From contig JACZKP010000147.1 of the NCBI GenBank assembly GCA_014860005.1, forward strand, positions 1-38,614: a stretch of 38,614 bases of DNA, given 5' to 3'. The notes below the pieces were generated by a model, which saw only the letters and a program-made list of their open reading frames with translations, made no database searches and had not been told where the DNA came from. A program made the position numbers and the translations under genes. Positions 1-8,387 of the stretch are shown here, one piece after another. The DNA comes from Verrucomicrobiota bacterium. GTDB lineage: Bacteria > Verrucomicrobiota > Verrucomicrobiae > Limisphaerales > UBA11358. The stretch's first letter is position 1. The number at the start of each line of letters is the position of its first letter.

Positions 1-1
1 T

Positions 2-421
2 TATTTCAACGGGCAGGGGTATACCAATGCGCCGCTGCGGGCCCTGGGTCATTTGGAGGAAGACCCCAACGGGGTGTTTGCGTACACGGCGGACCCGGGC
101 GTGTTCCCCACCGGCGGCAACGGGGCCAACTACTGGGTGGACCCGGTGTTCGTGCAAACCCTGCCGCCCGCCCCGCCGGCGCCGCCCGTACTCCTCAGCA
201 TTGAGGAATCCACGGTGACGACGGGGCTATTCACCCTGGAATGGCAGGTGGTGGTGGGGCGGACCTACGAGTTGCAGTGGAAGGCCAACTTGTTGGATGC
301 AGACTGGACGCTGCTGGAGACACTTGCGGCGGACACCACCGTCGAGGCGTTTACTTACAACGTGGATGGGGAGGGAGTTGCGTTAAGCGGCTTCTTCCGG
401 TTGCTGGATGTGACCCCTTAA
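2..421 (+). CDS. Secreted DUF4082-type protein, C-terminal part (5' end outside window)
   Basis: The reading frame is open from the first bases of the window, so the gene is truncated at the edge and its start is not seen. The visible residues read YFNGQGYTNAPLRALGH at the left and later NGANYWVDPVF, which resembles the end of DUF4082 domains (beta-sandwich domains of secreted or surface proteins). After a Pro/Ala-rich linker comes a roughly 70-residue terminal domain with the pattern TYELQW...W..L......GFFRLLDVTP. A similar terminal domain occurs in the proteins at 4484 and 10637. The stop is TAA at 419-421. Role beyond an exported or surface protein is unknown. The DUF4082 assignment is from recalled motif similarity only. 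Confidence 0.7.
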   Translation, partial: YFNGQGYTNAPLRALGHLEEDPNGVFAYTADPGVFPTGGNGANYWVDPVFVQTLPPAPPAPPVLLSIEESTVTTGLFTLEWQVVVGRTYELQWKANLLDADWTLLETLAADTTVEAFTYNVDGEGVALSGFFRLLDVTP

Positions 422-554
422 ACTTTGAGTTGTTACCATGAAAACCATCATGACCTTGTCGAAAATACCAACAAAACAAGCCTTGCTTTTTTGCCCGAAC
501 TCAGGCACAAGTGTTTGGCAATATGGCGTAAACGGCAAGCAACGAACCAACATT

Positions 555-1655
555 ATGCAACGAGCAACCGCAGGTAGTTCTGAGAAGCCGGCTTTGAAGC
601 TGGCTTTGATGCTGGTGGCTCTGCTTATGGCGTTGCCGGCTTTCCGCGCGCAGGCGGAACCCGCCAGTGTTCCCGCCGGGTTCTACCGGATCACCTGCCT
701 CGGCAATTCCGACACCATTGTCTCCATTCCCTTCTCGCGCCCCGCCGCCGCCAATGTGGTGGTGGAATCTGTGGCAGGGAATGTGGTGACCGTGAAGGGC
801 GCGCCGGGTTGGACGGCGGACCAGTTTGTGTATGCAGCGGGGACGCAACCCAACACCTACTACCTGCGCTTCCTGTCCGGCGCCAAGGAAGGCAGTTATT
901 ATCCCGTGACGGCCAACGGCACGGACAGCCTGACCCTCAGCTTGGGCGGTGATGACATTTCGACCGTAGCCGAAGATAATCAAGCTGCGGTGATTCCGTA
1001 TTGGACACTGGCGACGGCGTTTCCAGGAGGAAACGGCGTTGTGGCCAGCAGTAGCGTTTTGAATCCCAGAACTGAAGTGTTAATTCCAGATCTTAGTGGT
1101 GTGGGTATCAATTTAAGTCCAACGGTTTCTTATGTGTTTTTGACCAATGCCGCAAATCCTTCTGGAGTCTGGCGGCAGGTAGGTGAAGGAACTGTCAACA
1201 AGAACGATGCTGTCCTGCTTCCCGATGTCTATTTTATTGTTCGGCACAACACGGCAAGCAGTACAGTTCTTACGGCCCAAGGTAGTGTACCTGTTTCGAA
1301 ACTCGTTATTCCGATGCTGACTCAGACGTCCACCAAGCAGGATAACTTCGTTGCCTTGGCAAGACCGGCAGAGATGACGCTGGATGAGTCCGGCTTGTTT
1401 CAAAGCGGCGCCTTTCTCCCCAGTACAAGTGGGCTGAATCCAACCGATGTTTTACTAGTCTTCGACAATCAGGTGGCGAAGAATAAAGCGCCTGTGGAAA
1501 CCTATTATTACTTGAACACGTGGCGTCGTGTTGGTTCAGGCACAGCTAACATGAACGACCAAGCGGTATTTACTCCCGGCACGGGTGTCATCATCCGTAA
1601 GAATTCCACGCTTGATGGTTTCTCCAGTTTCTGGATTAACTCACCCAATTTTTGA
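555..1655 (+). CDS. Secreted TIGR02597-family protein
   Basis: A 366-residue exported protein of unknown function. Residues 1-34 form a signal peptide with a hydrophobic core LALMLVALLMALPAF and an AQA cleavage site. The mature start, SVPAGFYRITCLGNSDT, and the overall layout match my recollection of TIGR02597, a paralogous family of exported proteins in Verrucomicrobiota. I chose ATG 555 because it places the signal peptide at the N-terminus; an upstream in-frame ATG at 438 would add 39 residues and is the alternative. No clear ribosome binding site is visible for either. Base composition changes inside the gene: the first 400 bases are GC-rich and the rest is AT-richer. It sits among other exported proteins on the same strand. 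Confidence 0.75.
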   Translation: MQRATAGSSEKPALKLALMLVALLMALPAFRAQAEPASVPAGFYRITCLGNSDTIVSIPFSRPAAANVVVESVAGNVVTVKGAPGWTADQFVYAAGTQPNTYYLRFLSGAKEGSYYPVTANGTDSLTLSLGGDDISTVAEDNQAAVIPYWTLATAFPGGNGVVASSSVLNPRTEVLIPDLSGVGINLSPTVSYVFLTNAANPSGVWRQVGEGTVNKNDAVLLPDVYFIVRHNTASSTVLTAQGSVPVSKLVIPMLTQTSTKQDNFVALARPAEMTLDESGLFQSGAFLPSTSGLNPTDVLLVFDNQVAKNKAPVETYYYLNTWRRVGSGTANMNDQAVFTPGTGVIIRKNSTLDGFSSFWINSPNF

Positions 1656-1706
1656 AATTGATTTCCACCCAGTAAATCAAATTATCAACCTCAACAATCA
1701 GATTAC

Positions 1707-2366
1707 ATGAGACTGAGACTGAGACTGAGACTGCTGTGCGTCCTCGCCTTCATTGGCGTTTCCTGTTTAACCGCCCAAGCAACAATTACGCTTAATATCA
1801 GTGCAGGCGAACTGAGATCATCTGACGGTACAGAGTTGATGCCGATCGGGGGGCAGGTGTTCTTGGTGGCCAGCACAACCGATACACTCTTTGGTGCTCC
1901 GCGAGCAGATTATTTTGTGAGTGGAGATGATGTCATCCTTTTTCGGTGGAGCTTGCAGGAAATCGACGAAGGGCCGGGCTATTTTTCAGGCACCGCACCA
2001 GGCCTTGATTTGGGTGACTTCATCGGGCTGAATTCAGGTGATCCATTGCAGATGTACTGGTATCCAACCTTGACTGCAGATGCAACCGAACCAGGTGAAG
2101 GCACCCCTTTCGGTTTCTATCGGCATCCTACGGGGTTGGATGAAAGCGCGCCTTGGGTCGTGCCAAGTGACGGGTCTATTGTTAGCCTGAATTTCTTTAC
2201 TGTGGGTAGCGTGCTCGACGGAAGTAACGCTAACGAGCTTGGCTGGGCTAGTTTCACAGTGGCTCCTGTGCCAGAAGCCTCTAATCTCATTTTCGGCGGC
2301 CTTGCTTTGGGTTTGGTTGCGTTCCGGTTTGTGCCGCAGCTCCGCCGGAAACTCGCCAAGTCCTGA
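1707..2366 (+). CDS. Exported protein with PEP-CTERM-like anchor, paralogue of the 4484 gene
   Basis: A 219-residue exported protein. Residues 1-25 are a signal peptide whose start, MRLRLRLRL, is encoded by a run of four direct hexamers gagact at 1708-1731. The mature part (about 26-185) aligns with the product of 4484-5227: both share an ATxTxNI start, GGQVFLVAS or NGQVLLVAS, SGDDVILFR or TGDDVILFR, a PGEG stretch and SAPWV near residue 150. The last 32 residues look like a PEP-CTERM sorting tail: VPEASN, a hydrophobic segment, then basic RRKLAK, but the third motif residue is Ala instead of Pro. In PEP-CTERM systems an exosortase cleaves at such tails; none is encoded in this window. Function of the mature domain is unknown. 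Confidence 0.7.
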   Translation: MRLRLRLRLLCVLAFIGVSCLTAQATITLNISAGELRSSDGTELMPIGGQVFLVASTTDTLFGAPRADYFVSGDDVILFRWSLQEIDEGPGYFSGTAPGLDLGDFIGLNSGDPLQMYWYPTLTADATEPGEGTPFGFYRHPTGLDESAPWVVPSDGSIVSLNFFTVGSVLDGSNANELGWASFTVAPVPEASNLIFGGLALGLVAFRFVPQLRRKLAKS

Positions 2367-2510
2367 ACTCGCTCAAGCTCGCTGGTTCAGTTCAGCCGCA
2401 TGTTGGCGCTTGGTTTTTGAAAATGGGACTCATCTCGGTTTCGCGCAACCACTCCTCCGCACCGGGCTTCACAGCAGACATTTCCAATCCGCCCGATTTG
2501 CCAACGCAAG

Positions 2511-2577
2511 GGAGCGCCGGTCTGTGACCGGCTTTGGGTGTAGCCACTGCGGTAAGCCGGTCACAGACCAGCGCTCC
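2511..2577. repeat. Large intergenic inverted repeat (REP-like)
   Basis: Two 24-base arms, 2511-2534 and 2554-2577, are reverse complements with one mismatch and enclose a 19-base loop. The arm begins GGAGCGC and contains GGTCTGTGACCGGC. It lies between the end of the 1707 gene and the convergent stop of the TPR gene at 2621. It could act as a two-way terminator or be a member of a dispersed palindromic repeat family; similar GC-rich palindromes occur elsewhere in the window. Confidence 0.8.
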
Positions 2578-2620
2578 GGACGGCGAGTGTGTAGTTCTCG
2601 CTCTGGAATTTCCACGCGCG

Positions 2621-4327
2621 TCACTTCCACAACTTCACCGCTTCTTCGCGCAACCGCTTTTCTTCGGGCAACAGTTGCGCCTTCTCCGCCAGGGCCAGAA
2701 ACTTCCGCGCCTGGTTCACTTCCCCCGTAGCCGCCAGTGTCAGCCCGTAGTAAAGGGCGATGCCGGGCGTTTCGAGTTCTGATTCCGGCAAGGTCCGCAA
2801 GAGCGCCACGGCTTCCGTGGGTTTGCCTTGCAGGTGCAACGAATAGGCCCGCGTGGAAACAAAGGACGAATTGTCCGGCGCCCGGCTGCCGACCAGTTCC
2901 GCGAGTGCGTGGGCCTGCGTCAGATTTGTGCTTAAGAGCAGGCAAACCATCGCGAAATTGTTGGCGGTGTCCAAGTCATTGGGTTGGGCTTTCAACATCT
3001 GGCCAAACACGCGGTAGAGGCCGGGCGTGTTGCCTTTCTCGTAGTAGCCCATACAGACCGCCGCCGTGGCCCGGTGGTCCTGGGGGAAACGGCTCACAAT
3101 CAACTCCAGCGTTTCCTCCGCCTCCGTCTGCCAGCTCCACGATTCAAGCATCTGGCTGAGAATGGCCAGGTTCTCCACTCGTCGCGCGGCCAGGCGCACC
3201 GCTTCCTGTAGTTTTATTTGGGCGGAGTCTCTGAGGTCCTGGTGGCGCAAAGCCAGCGACATCAGGGCCAGCCGCACAAACTCCTGCCCTTCCCACTGCT
3301 GACCGTTCAGGACGGACTCCAACTTGGACCAGTCCTTCCGGGCCAGCAGACCTTCCACCACGGCTTTGGGCACGGGTTGCCGGGTCTGCAAATCAGCCGG
3401 CAGGCCTTCAATCCATCCCAAAGCTTCTTCGGCCATTCCCCGGCCAGTCATCCAGTTGGCGAGTTGGTACACGGCCAGTTCATTGGTCGAGGCTTCGTGC
3501 CGCAGGGTTGCCAGGAACCCATTGAACGCTGGATCACCCGCTGCCTGCAGGATGCTGAGATGCTGCACGCGATCGGCAAACACAGCTTGGGGTTGGGCCA
3601 GCAATTGTTCGGAGAACTTGCGTGCGCGTTCGCGGTCCTTTTTGTCGAGGCTTTCGCCAATCAGGGAACGCAGAGCAAACGCGCCCAGGCGCGGGTGCTC
3701 GCGGAATTGTTCCAGCGTGGCGCGGGCGCCGGCCACGATGGCCGGGTCGTTCGATTGCAGCCGCAGCACGGCCAGGTTTAGTCGGTGCGATTCCTTTTCC
3801 GGCTCCAGCTTGATGGCTTGCTCGTAATGCGCCTGGGCTTCCGCCGTCTGGTTCAATTTGATCGCCACCTGGGCGGCGATGACGTGATACGCGGCGCTTT
3901 CCTGGCCGGCGGCTTGGATTTCCTCCAACGTCTGGCGTGCGAGCGGATACGGCGGACGTTCAAACAACATGGCGGCGGCGGCGAGCGTGAGCTGGTTTTC
4001 CAGGGTAGGGGAGAATTGCGCCACTTGCCGCCGCCAGGCGATGGTGGAGGGGTCGCGGACGCGTTCGGTCAATTCGGCCATGATGCGGCAGGCTTCGACG
4101 TTCTGCGGATTGGAGCGCAGGATCAGTTGGGCGGTGAGGTGGGCCTCGCGGTATTTGCCCGCCTCGAGAAAGTTCCGCGCCTGGACCATGCGCCGTTGCT
4201 CCTTGAATTGTCCATAGTAGCGGACGCCGAACCAGAGGCCGGCCACCAGCGCGATGGCGACTGCCGCGAGGTAGAACCATTTGCGCCGGTTACCCGAGTC
4301 AACGGCGGGCGGGTCTTGTGTTTGCAT
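2621..4327 (-). CDS. Membrane-anchored TPR-repeat protein
   Basis: A 568-residue protein with a short cytoplasmic N-terminus, one transmembrane helix at about 17-37 (WFYLAAVAIALVAGLWFGV), and a long helical-repeat region. TPR-like signatures are visible: LEAGKYREAHLTAQLILRSN near 52, AEAQAHYEQAIKLEPE near 170, and further repeats up to the end (GKPTEAVALLRTLPE and GEVNQARKFLALAEKA). TPR arrays serve as protein-protein scaffolds; no catalytic domain is visible. The start at ATG 4327 places the membrane anchor at the N-terminus. The gene is encoded opposite to the two paralogous secreted proteins that flank it, and is not obviously in an operon. Partner or pathway is not determined. Confidence 0.85.
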   Translation of the reverse strand: MQTQDPPAVDSGNRRKWFYLAAVAIALVAGLWFGVRYYGQFKEQRRMVQARNFLEAGKYREAHLTAQLILRSNPQNVEACRIMAELTERVRDPSTIAWRRQVAQFSPTLENQLTLAAAAMLFERPPYPLARQTLEEIQAAGQESAAYHVIAAQVAIKLNQTAEAQAHYEQAIKLEPEKESHRLNLAVLRLQSNDPAIVAGARATLEQFREHPRLGAFALRSLIGESLDKKDRERARKFSEQLLAQPQAVFADRVQHLSILQAAGDPAFNGFLATLRHEASTNELAVYQLANWMTGRGMAEEALGWIEGLPADLQTRQPVPKAVVEGLLARKDWSKLESVLNGQQWEGQEFVRLALMSLALRHQDLRDSAQIKLQEAVRLAARRVENLAILSQMLESWSWQTEAEETLELIVSRFPQDHRATAAVCMGYYEKGNTPGLYRVFGQMLKAQPNDLDTANNFAMVCLLLSTNLTQAHALAELVGSRAPDNSSFVSTRAYSLHLQGKPTEAVALLRTLPESELETPGIALYYGLTLAATGEVNQARKFLALAEKAQLLPEEKRLREEAVKLWK

Positions 4328-4483
4328 GGTTGGTTTAGACGCGGGGTTGCGGAATTTATTTCGTCAACCTGGACGCCGGCAGAGTATCGGCAGCGTTCGA
4401 GGCTGGCAATCGCCGCGTTTGGTCTTGAATCGTTTTGCCGGCGCGGCGGATACTGTCGGCGCGAAACCTGTTCGTGTCGCCAG

Positions 4484-5227
4484 ATGAACCGATTCATTTT
4501 ATTCCTCGGCTGCTGCCTGACCTGCCCGTGGGCGCAGGCCACAGTTACGTTTAACATTGATGCCGCGGACTTGCGCACCGCCGGTGGTGAGTTGATGCCG
4601 CTCAATGGGCAGGTCTTGCTGGTGGCCAGTCCCACGGACGCCGTATTTGGCGGGCCGACCCCCGATGCGTTCGTGACGGGCGATGATGTGATCCTGTTCC
4701 GGGGCGAATTGAATCTCGGCATGCCGGGAATTTTTCAAGCCTCAGTGAATTTTGCATTTGAGTCGTTTCCAGGACTGAACCCGGGCGATCCGGTGCAACT
4801 ATACTGGTTTCCCACATTGACCGCGGCGGCCACCAGTCCAGGGGAGGGGGCGACCTACGGCGCTTTCCGGCACGAGACGGGTCTGGATGGCAGCGCTCCG
4901 TGGGTCATTCCCGGCGATGGCGCTTTGGTGGATTTGAAGTTTATCACAATGAGTCAAGGCGGCTCCCATCCCAACCTCCTGGGTTATGCGAGCGGAGTGA
5001 TCACGCGGCCGGTGATTCTTTCGCTCACCGGGGCGGGCACGCCCAATGTGGTCATCACCTGGAGCGCCGTGAGCAACCTCACCTATCGCGTGCAGTACCG
5101 CCCGGATTTCAACACCGCCTGGCTGGATTTGACCCCGGATGTGACCGCCACCAATGTTACGGCCTCAGCCACCGACCACGCAGCGCCTGTGGATCAACGG
5201 TTTTACCGGGTGCTGCTCGTGCCGTGA
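4484..5227 (+). CDS. Exported protein, paralogue of the 1707 gene with a different C-terminal domain
   Basis: A 247-residue exported protein. Residues 1-19 are a signal peptide (hydrophobic FILFLGCCLTCPW, cleavage after AQA). Residues 20-170 are clearly homologous to the 1707 gene product, with GELMPLNGQVLLVAS, VTGDDVILFR, PGEGATYG and GSAPWVIPGDG. The last 75 residues differ: in place of a PEP-CTERM-like tail there is a Fn3-like domain with TYRVQYRPDFNTAWLDL and a closing RFYRVLLVP, which resembles the terminal domain of the proteins at 2 and 10637. I chose ATG 4484 because it places the signal peptide at the N-terminus; the frame stays open upstream but that part is antisense to the TPR gene. 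Biochemical role unknown. Confidence 0.75.
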   Translation: MNRFILFLGCCLTCPWAQATVTFNIDAADLRTAGGELMPLNGQVLLVASPTDAVFGGPTPDAFVTGDDVILFRGELNLGMPGIFQASVNFAFESFPGLNPGDPVQLYWFPTLTAAATSPGEGATYGAFRHETGLDGSAPWVIPGDGALVDLKFITMSQGGSHPNLLGYASGVITRPVILSLTGAGTPNVVITWSAVSNLTYRVQYRPDFNTAWLDLTPDVTATNVTASATDHAAPVDQRFYRVLLVP

Positions 5228-5320
5228 AATCGAAGGTGCTGAACGATCCACGCGAGGGCGAAGAATCGTTGCCCGCGGTTTTGGCGAGTCGGGTGGCGGG
5301 TGTGGTAGTCCGCGGGCAAC

Positions 5321-6055
5321 TCAGCGGGTTGAGTTGACTGGCTTGCTCAGTACTTGCGGACGTGTCTTGATCTGGCCCGCAGGCGTCCAGAGCTTCTGCG
5401 TGATCAAAGTGCCGTTCCCGGGATTGAATTGGGGCGGGTTCGGTTGAGCCGGAGGCGCGACGGGCAATGAAGGCTTGGGCGGAATTGAATTGGTCGGCCG
5501 CCGGTGGTAATAAGGGCGGGAGACATAATAAACCGGCTGCGGATACTGGATGGTGTTGACGTAAGTCAGGGTTTCGACCTCGCGCTCCACGACGTTCGTG
5601 TGATGGGTCACGAATCCCTTCCGCAGGTTTTCGTCCAGCCAGACCACTGGCTCGTAAACATAGCTCTGGGTCTTCGCATCCTTCCGGATATTGCGCGGGA
5701 TAATCCAGGCCTGGCCGAGAAACTTTTGACCCAGGTAAGCTTGCACCGGGTAGGGATTGGCCGTGGGAACAGCCGCCTCAGAATTGATTTCTAGGTCATC
5801 GGCGTTCTGTAAGTCGGCGAGTTGCGCGTTGAGGTCTTCGGAAGTGTGCTCTGCCGCCGCCAGTTGTTGGGTGACCTCCTGATTCTCCGCGCGCAATATC
5901 GCGGATTGTTCTTCGGCGACCCGGAGTTCAGCCTCGAGGTTCTGATTAGTTGCCCGGAGATCGCGATTGGCGCGAAGTTCAGTGGTCAACACGACCCCGC
6001 CCACCAGGAACACCGCGGCAACGCACAGGCTTGAAATCGTCAGCAGAGTTTTCAT
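5321..6055 (-). CDS. Membrane-anchored coiled-coil protein with proline-rich tail
   Basis: A 244-residue protein. An N-terminal hydrophobic segment (about residues 4-25, LLTISSLCVAAVFLVGGVV) could be a signal anchor. It is followed by a coiled coil of roughly 60 residues rich in Glu, Leu, Ala and Gln, then a segment with YPVQAYLGQKFLGQAWIIP and VYEPVVWLDENLRKGF, and a low-complexity tail rich in Pro, Tyr and Arg. I chose ATG 6055; the frame stays open upstream to 6256 but that part is Arg-rich and derives from palindromic repeat DNA. I do not recognise a family. It is most likely an envelope protein facing the periplasm. Confidence 0.65.
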   Translation of the reverse strand: MKTLLTISSLCVAAVFLVGGVVLTTELRANRDLRATNQNLEAELRVAEEQSAILRAENQEVTQQLAAAEHTSEDLNAQLADLQNADDLEINSEAAVPTANPYPVQAYLGQKFLGQAWIIPRNIRKDAKTQSYVYEPVVWLDENLRKGFVTHHTNVVEREVETLTYVNTIQYPQPVYYVSRPYYHRRPTNSIPPKPSLPVAPPAQPNPPQFNPGNGTLITQKLWTPAGQIKTRPQVLSKPVNSTR

Positions 6056-6210
6056 AAGACCGGTCAGTTTTTTCTCAACATACCACAGACGTTCCCGGGG
6101 CGGAACAAATTCGTGCGCCAGCACTTTTGCCTTACTTGCTGATTTTAATCCTTCAAAGTTTTGCAGATGGATTCGGGGTATCAATTCAGTAGCTGCGACT
6201 GCGGCGCGTC

Positions 6211-6254
6211 GGCGACGGAGGCGTCGCCGCCACACCGGCGCGACGTGGCGTCGC
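6211..6254. repeat. Two consecutive GC-rich palindromes
   Basis: Within the 306-base gap between the starts and stops of the flanking minus-strand genes (6056-6361) are two short hairpins: GGCGACG-gagg-CGTCGCC at 6211-6228 and GCGACG-tgg-CGTCGC at 6240-6254. They share a GACG/CGTC core. A related 6-bp hairpin, CGACGC-gaa-GCGTCG, lies at 27506-27520. This looks like a REP-type repeat. Apart from this I see nothing supported in the gap. Confidence 0.6.
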
Positions 6255-6361
6255 ATTTACTTTACGTGGGCAGCCTGGATATGGCTCCGCGCGGTGTGTC
6301 AGGAGGACGAGTTGGTCGCGGCCTGACGGAACCCGCACCGGTCAGAAAACTGATCGCGGAG

Positions 6362-6823
6362 TTACAGCTCCAGAAACTCCGGTCGGATGCCGCGTTGATC
6401 GCAGTGGAGGATGGCCACACTACGCGCCAGCGCGAAGCGTTGTTTGCCGGCATAACCGGGATTGAAAAACAACGCGCTGCCGATCGTTTCGCAGAACACC
6501 TTGTGCGTGTGGCCGAACACGATGGCGTCCGGACGTTCGGAAACAAGCCGGTGTTTCAGGTCATCCGTCAGCGCCCGCGGGTCAACGATGTGATGCACCA
6601 AAAACTTCCGTCCGCCCAAGTCCAAAGTCTCGGTGAGGTTGAGCGGCAGCCAGGTGTCGGTGTTGCCGAGCACGGCTGTTACAGGCGCAATCGCTTCGAG
6701 CGCCAGCAACAGCGAGTGCGGGCCGACATCGCCCGCGTGGAGAATGTGATCAACGCCGGCGAAGAGCTTCGGGACCCGGGGATCAAGGAATCCGTGAGTG
6801 TCGGAGATGACGCCGATCTTCAT
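6362..6823 (-). CDS. YfcE/MJ0936-family metallophosphoesterase
   Basis: A 153-residue single-domain calcineurin-like phosphoesterase. The dinuclear metal-binding motifs are all present: SDTHG (Asp8, His10), HAGD (Asp32), GNTD (Asn54), VHH (His77 or His78) and GHTH (His105, His107). Members of this family are Mn-dependent phosphodiesterases; the physiological substrate is usually not known. Length is typical of the family (150-180). ATG 6823 directly begins MKIGVISDTHG, the normal start. A heptamer repeat lies just upstream at 6830-6847. A DUF6580 gene on the same strand lies 74 bases upstream, so the two could be co-transcribed. Confidence 0.9.
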   Translation of the reverse strand: MKIGVISDTHGFLDPRVPKLFAGVDHILHAGDVGPHSLLLALEAIAPVTAVLGNTDTWLPLNLTETLDLGGRKFLVHHIVDPRALTDDLKHRLVSERPDAIVFGHTHKVFCETIGSALFFNPGYAGKQRFALARSVAILHCDQRGIRPEFLEL

Positions 6824-6829
6824 GGCGGT

Positions 6830-6847
6830 GTGATGCGTGATGCGTGA
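6830..6847. repeat. TCACGCA heptamer repeat upstream of the phosphoesterase gene
   Basis: On the minus strand this reads TCACGCATCACGCATCAC, two and a half copies of a TCACGCA heptamer. The identical 18 bases occur on the plus strand at 14262-14279, inside the coding region of the alcohol dehydrogenase gene. It is therefore a dispersed simple repeat of this genome. Confidence 0.7.
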
Positions 6848-6897
6848 GCAGGTGTTAGTCGTCCGGCGGCCTTCTCACACTCATCGCGCCTTCCGCT

Positions 6898-7584
6898 TCA
6901 CGCGTTGGCTTCCTCGGGGGCGGTTTCCGGTTCAGGTTCCTCGGCCCGCACGCCGCCTTCCTTCTCTTGGGGTGATTCGGCGGGTGCCGTCAGCTTCAGT
7001 GCGCCGGCAAACAAGGCGGTGAAGAGGCCGCCGCTTAGCAGGGTGTTCAAGAAGAATTGAAGCGTGGTGGGATAACCCCCGGTGCCCTTGGTCAGAGCGA
7101 TGATCCAACCCATCAGAGTCTTGGTGTATTCTGGATTGTTGAACGGGTTGAACAGCCACGCGGCGGTGTTGGTGATCAAATAGAAAAGAATCGCACCGAC
7201 GATGCCGCCGGAGAGCAGTTTGGTGAATGAACTGCGGGGATTAAAACGGGTTCCGAACCAGATGATGGCCAGGAAGGCGGCGTAATTGATCAGTTGCGTG
7301 GCTTTGAAGGCATTGATGCCCAGCGCAAACAGGTAATACAGATTGAGCGCCAGATCTGTGAAAACCAGCGTGGCGAGCGGCAACCACCATTTCAGACGTC
7401 CGGTAAAAAAGGCGCCCGCGCAGAAGGCCAGGGCGTAAAAGGCGCTGAAGTTGGGAGGAAACAACCCCGGCCAGCGCGACAACGCCGCCAGCACAATGAA
7501 CAGGATCGGCAGCCATTTATTCCACTTTTCTCTCACCGCTTCGGATGATACTCCGTCGGCATCCGTGGACAAGCTTTTCGACAT
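6898..7584 (-). CDS. DUF6580-like multi-pass membrane protein
   Basis: A 228-residue integral membrane protein with about five hydrophobic segments (WLPILFIVLAALSRWPG, FSAFYALAFCAGAFFTG, WWLPLATLVFTDLALNL, YAAFLAIIWFG, ILFYLITNTAAWLF) and an acidic Glu/Pro-rich C-terminal tail. The pattern PNFSAFYALAFCAGAFF followed by a TDLALNLYY motif resembles DUF6580, a family of putative ECF-like transport components. The substrate is unknown. ATG 7584 is taken as the start; a GTG at 7536 is the main alternative and would remove the overlap with the divergent RluA gene. Placed upstream of the phosphoesterase on the same strand. Confidence 0.7.
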   Translation of the reverse strand: MSKSLSTDADGVSSEAVREKWNKWLPILFIVLAALSRWPGLFPPNFSAFYALAFCAGAFFTGRLKWWLPLATLVFTDLALNLYYLFALGINAFKATQLINYAAFLAIIWFGTRFNPRSSFTKLLSGGIVGAILFYLITNTAAWLFNPFNNPEYTKTLMGWIIALTKGTGGYPTTLQFFLNTLLSGGLFTALFAGALKLTAPAESPQEKEGGVRAEEPEPETAPEEANA

Positions 7585-8296
7585 TTTACACGAGGACGGC
7601 GATTTACTGGTGGTCAACAAACCTGCCGGCCTGGTGTGTCATCCGACCAAGGGTGACGAGCGGTCGAGCCTGATTGGCCGGATGAGACTGCATCTCGGCC
7701 CGGTTGGGCAGCCTCATTTGATCAACCGGTTGGACCGCGAAACCAGCGGCTTGGTGATCGCGGCGAAGCATCCCGAGGCTGCCCGTGAGTTGGGCAGAAT
7801 CTGGGAGACGCGCGCGGTGCGGAAGGAGTATCTGGCCATCGTCCATGGCCATCTGCGAGACGGGCAGGGTTTGATTGACGCCCCGCTGGGGAAGGACGAT
7901 CGCAGCCGCGTAGCCATCAAGGATTGCGTGCGGCCGGACGGTGCCGCCGCGCAGACGGAGTTTTGGGTGGAGCGCCGGCTGTCGCGACTGGAGCAATCAG
8001 CGAGTGCGTTCACGTTGTTGCGCGTCGTACCGCGTACGGGTCGGAAGCACCAGATTCGCATCCACCTGGCTCACATCGGACATGCCATCGTTGGCGACAA
8101 GATTTATGGCGGTGATGAAGACTTATATCTGGCGCTGGTGGAGGATCGGCTTACGGAGGAACAACGCGCGCGCCTGATCCTGCCGCATCAGGCGTTGCAT
8201 GCGGCGGCAGTTCAGTTTTGTTGGCACCAGCGAGAGGTGAGTTTTTGCGCTTCGCCGGAGCCGTGGTTCGAGGCGTTTGCGAGGGGTTATGCATGA
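7565..8296 (+). CDS. RluA-family pseudouridine synthase
   Basis: A 243-residue RNA pseudouridine synthase. It isomerises uridine to pseudouridine in rRNA or tRNA. Visible motifs: ILHEDGDLLVVNKPAGLVCHP at the N-terminus, the catalytic motif INRLDRETSG with Asp57, and the C-terminal RTGRKHQIRIHLAHIGH followed by GDKIYGG. There is no N-terminal S4 RNA-binding domain, so it is a compact member; the exact target base cannot be told. The start is uncertain. GTG 7565 begins just before the conserved domain; ATG 7496 and TTG 7451 are in-frame alternatives but overlap the divergent membrane-protein gene. Confidence 0.85.
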   Translation: MDKLFDILHEDGDLLVVNKPAGLVCHPTKGDERSSLIGRMRLHLGPVGQPHLINRLDRETSGLVIAAKHPEAARELGRIWETRAVRKEYLAIVHGHLRDGQGLIDAPLGKDDRSRVAIKDCVRPDGAAAQTEFWVERRLSRLEQSASAFTLLRVVPRTGRKHQIRIHLAHIGHAIVGDKIYGGDEDLYLALVEDRLTEEQRARLILPHQALHAAAVQFCWHQREVSFCASPEPWFEAFARGYA

Positions 8297-8387
8297 CGCT
8301 TTGCTGGTGTCTATTGCGTGAGCGCCTTGTTTGGTGCTTCATTTCGATTTGCACAACCTCAGTTTCTCTGGCAATAGACCTCGCGTT

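Noticed and set aside
3785..4483. Long open frame in front of the 4484 gene
   Set aside because: It is antisense to the TPR gene; the signal peptide begins at 4484.
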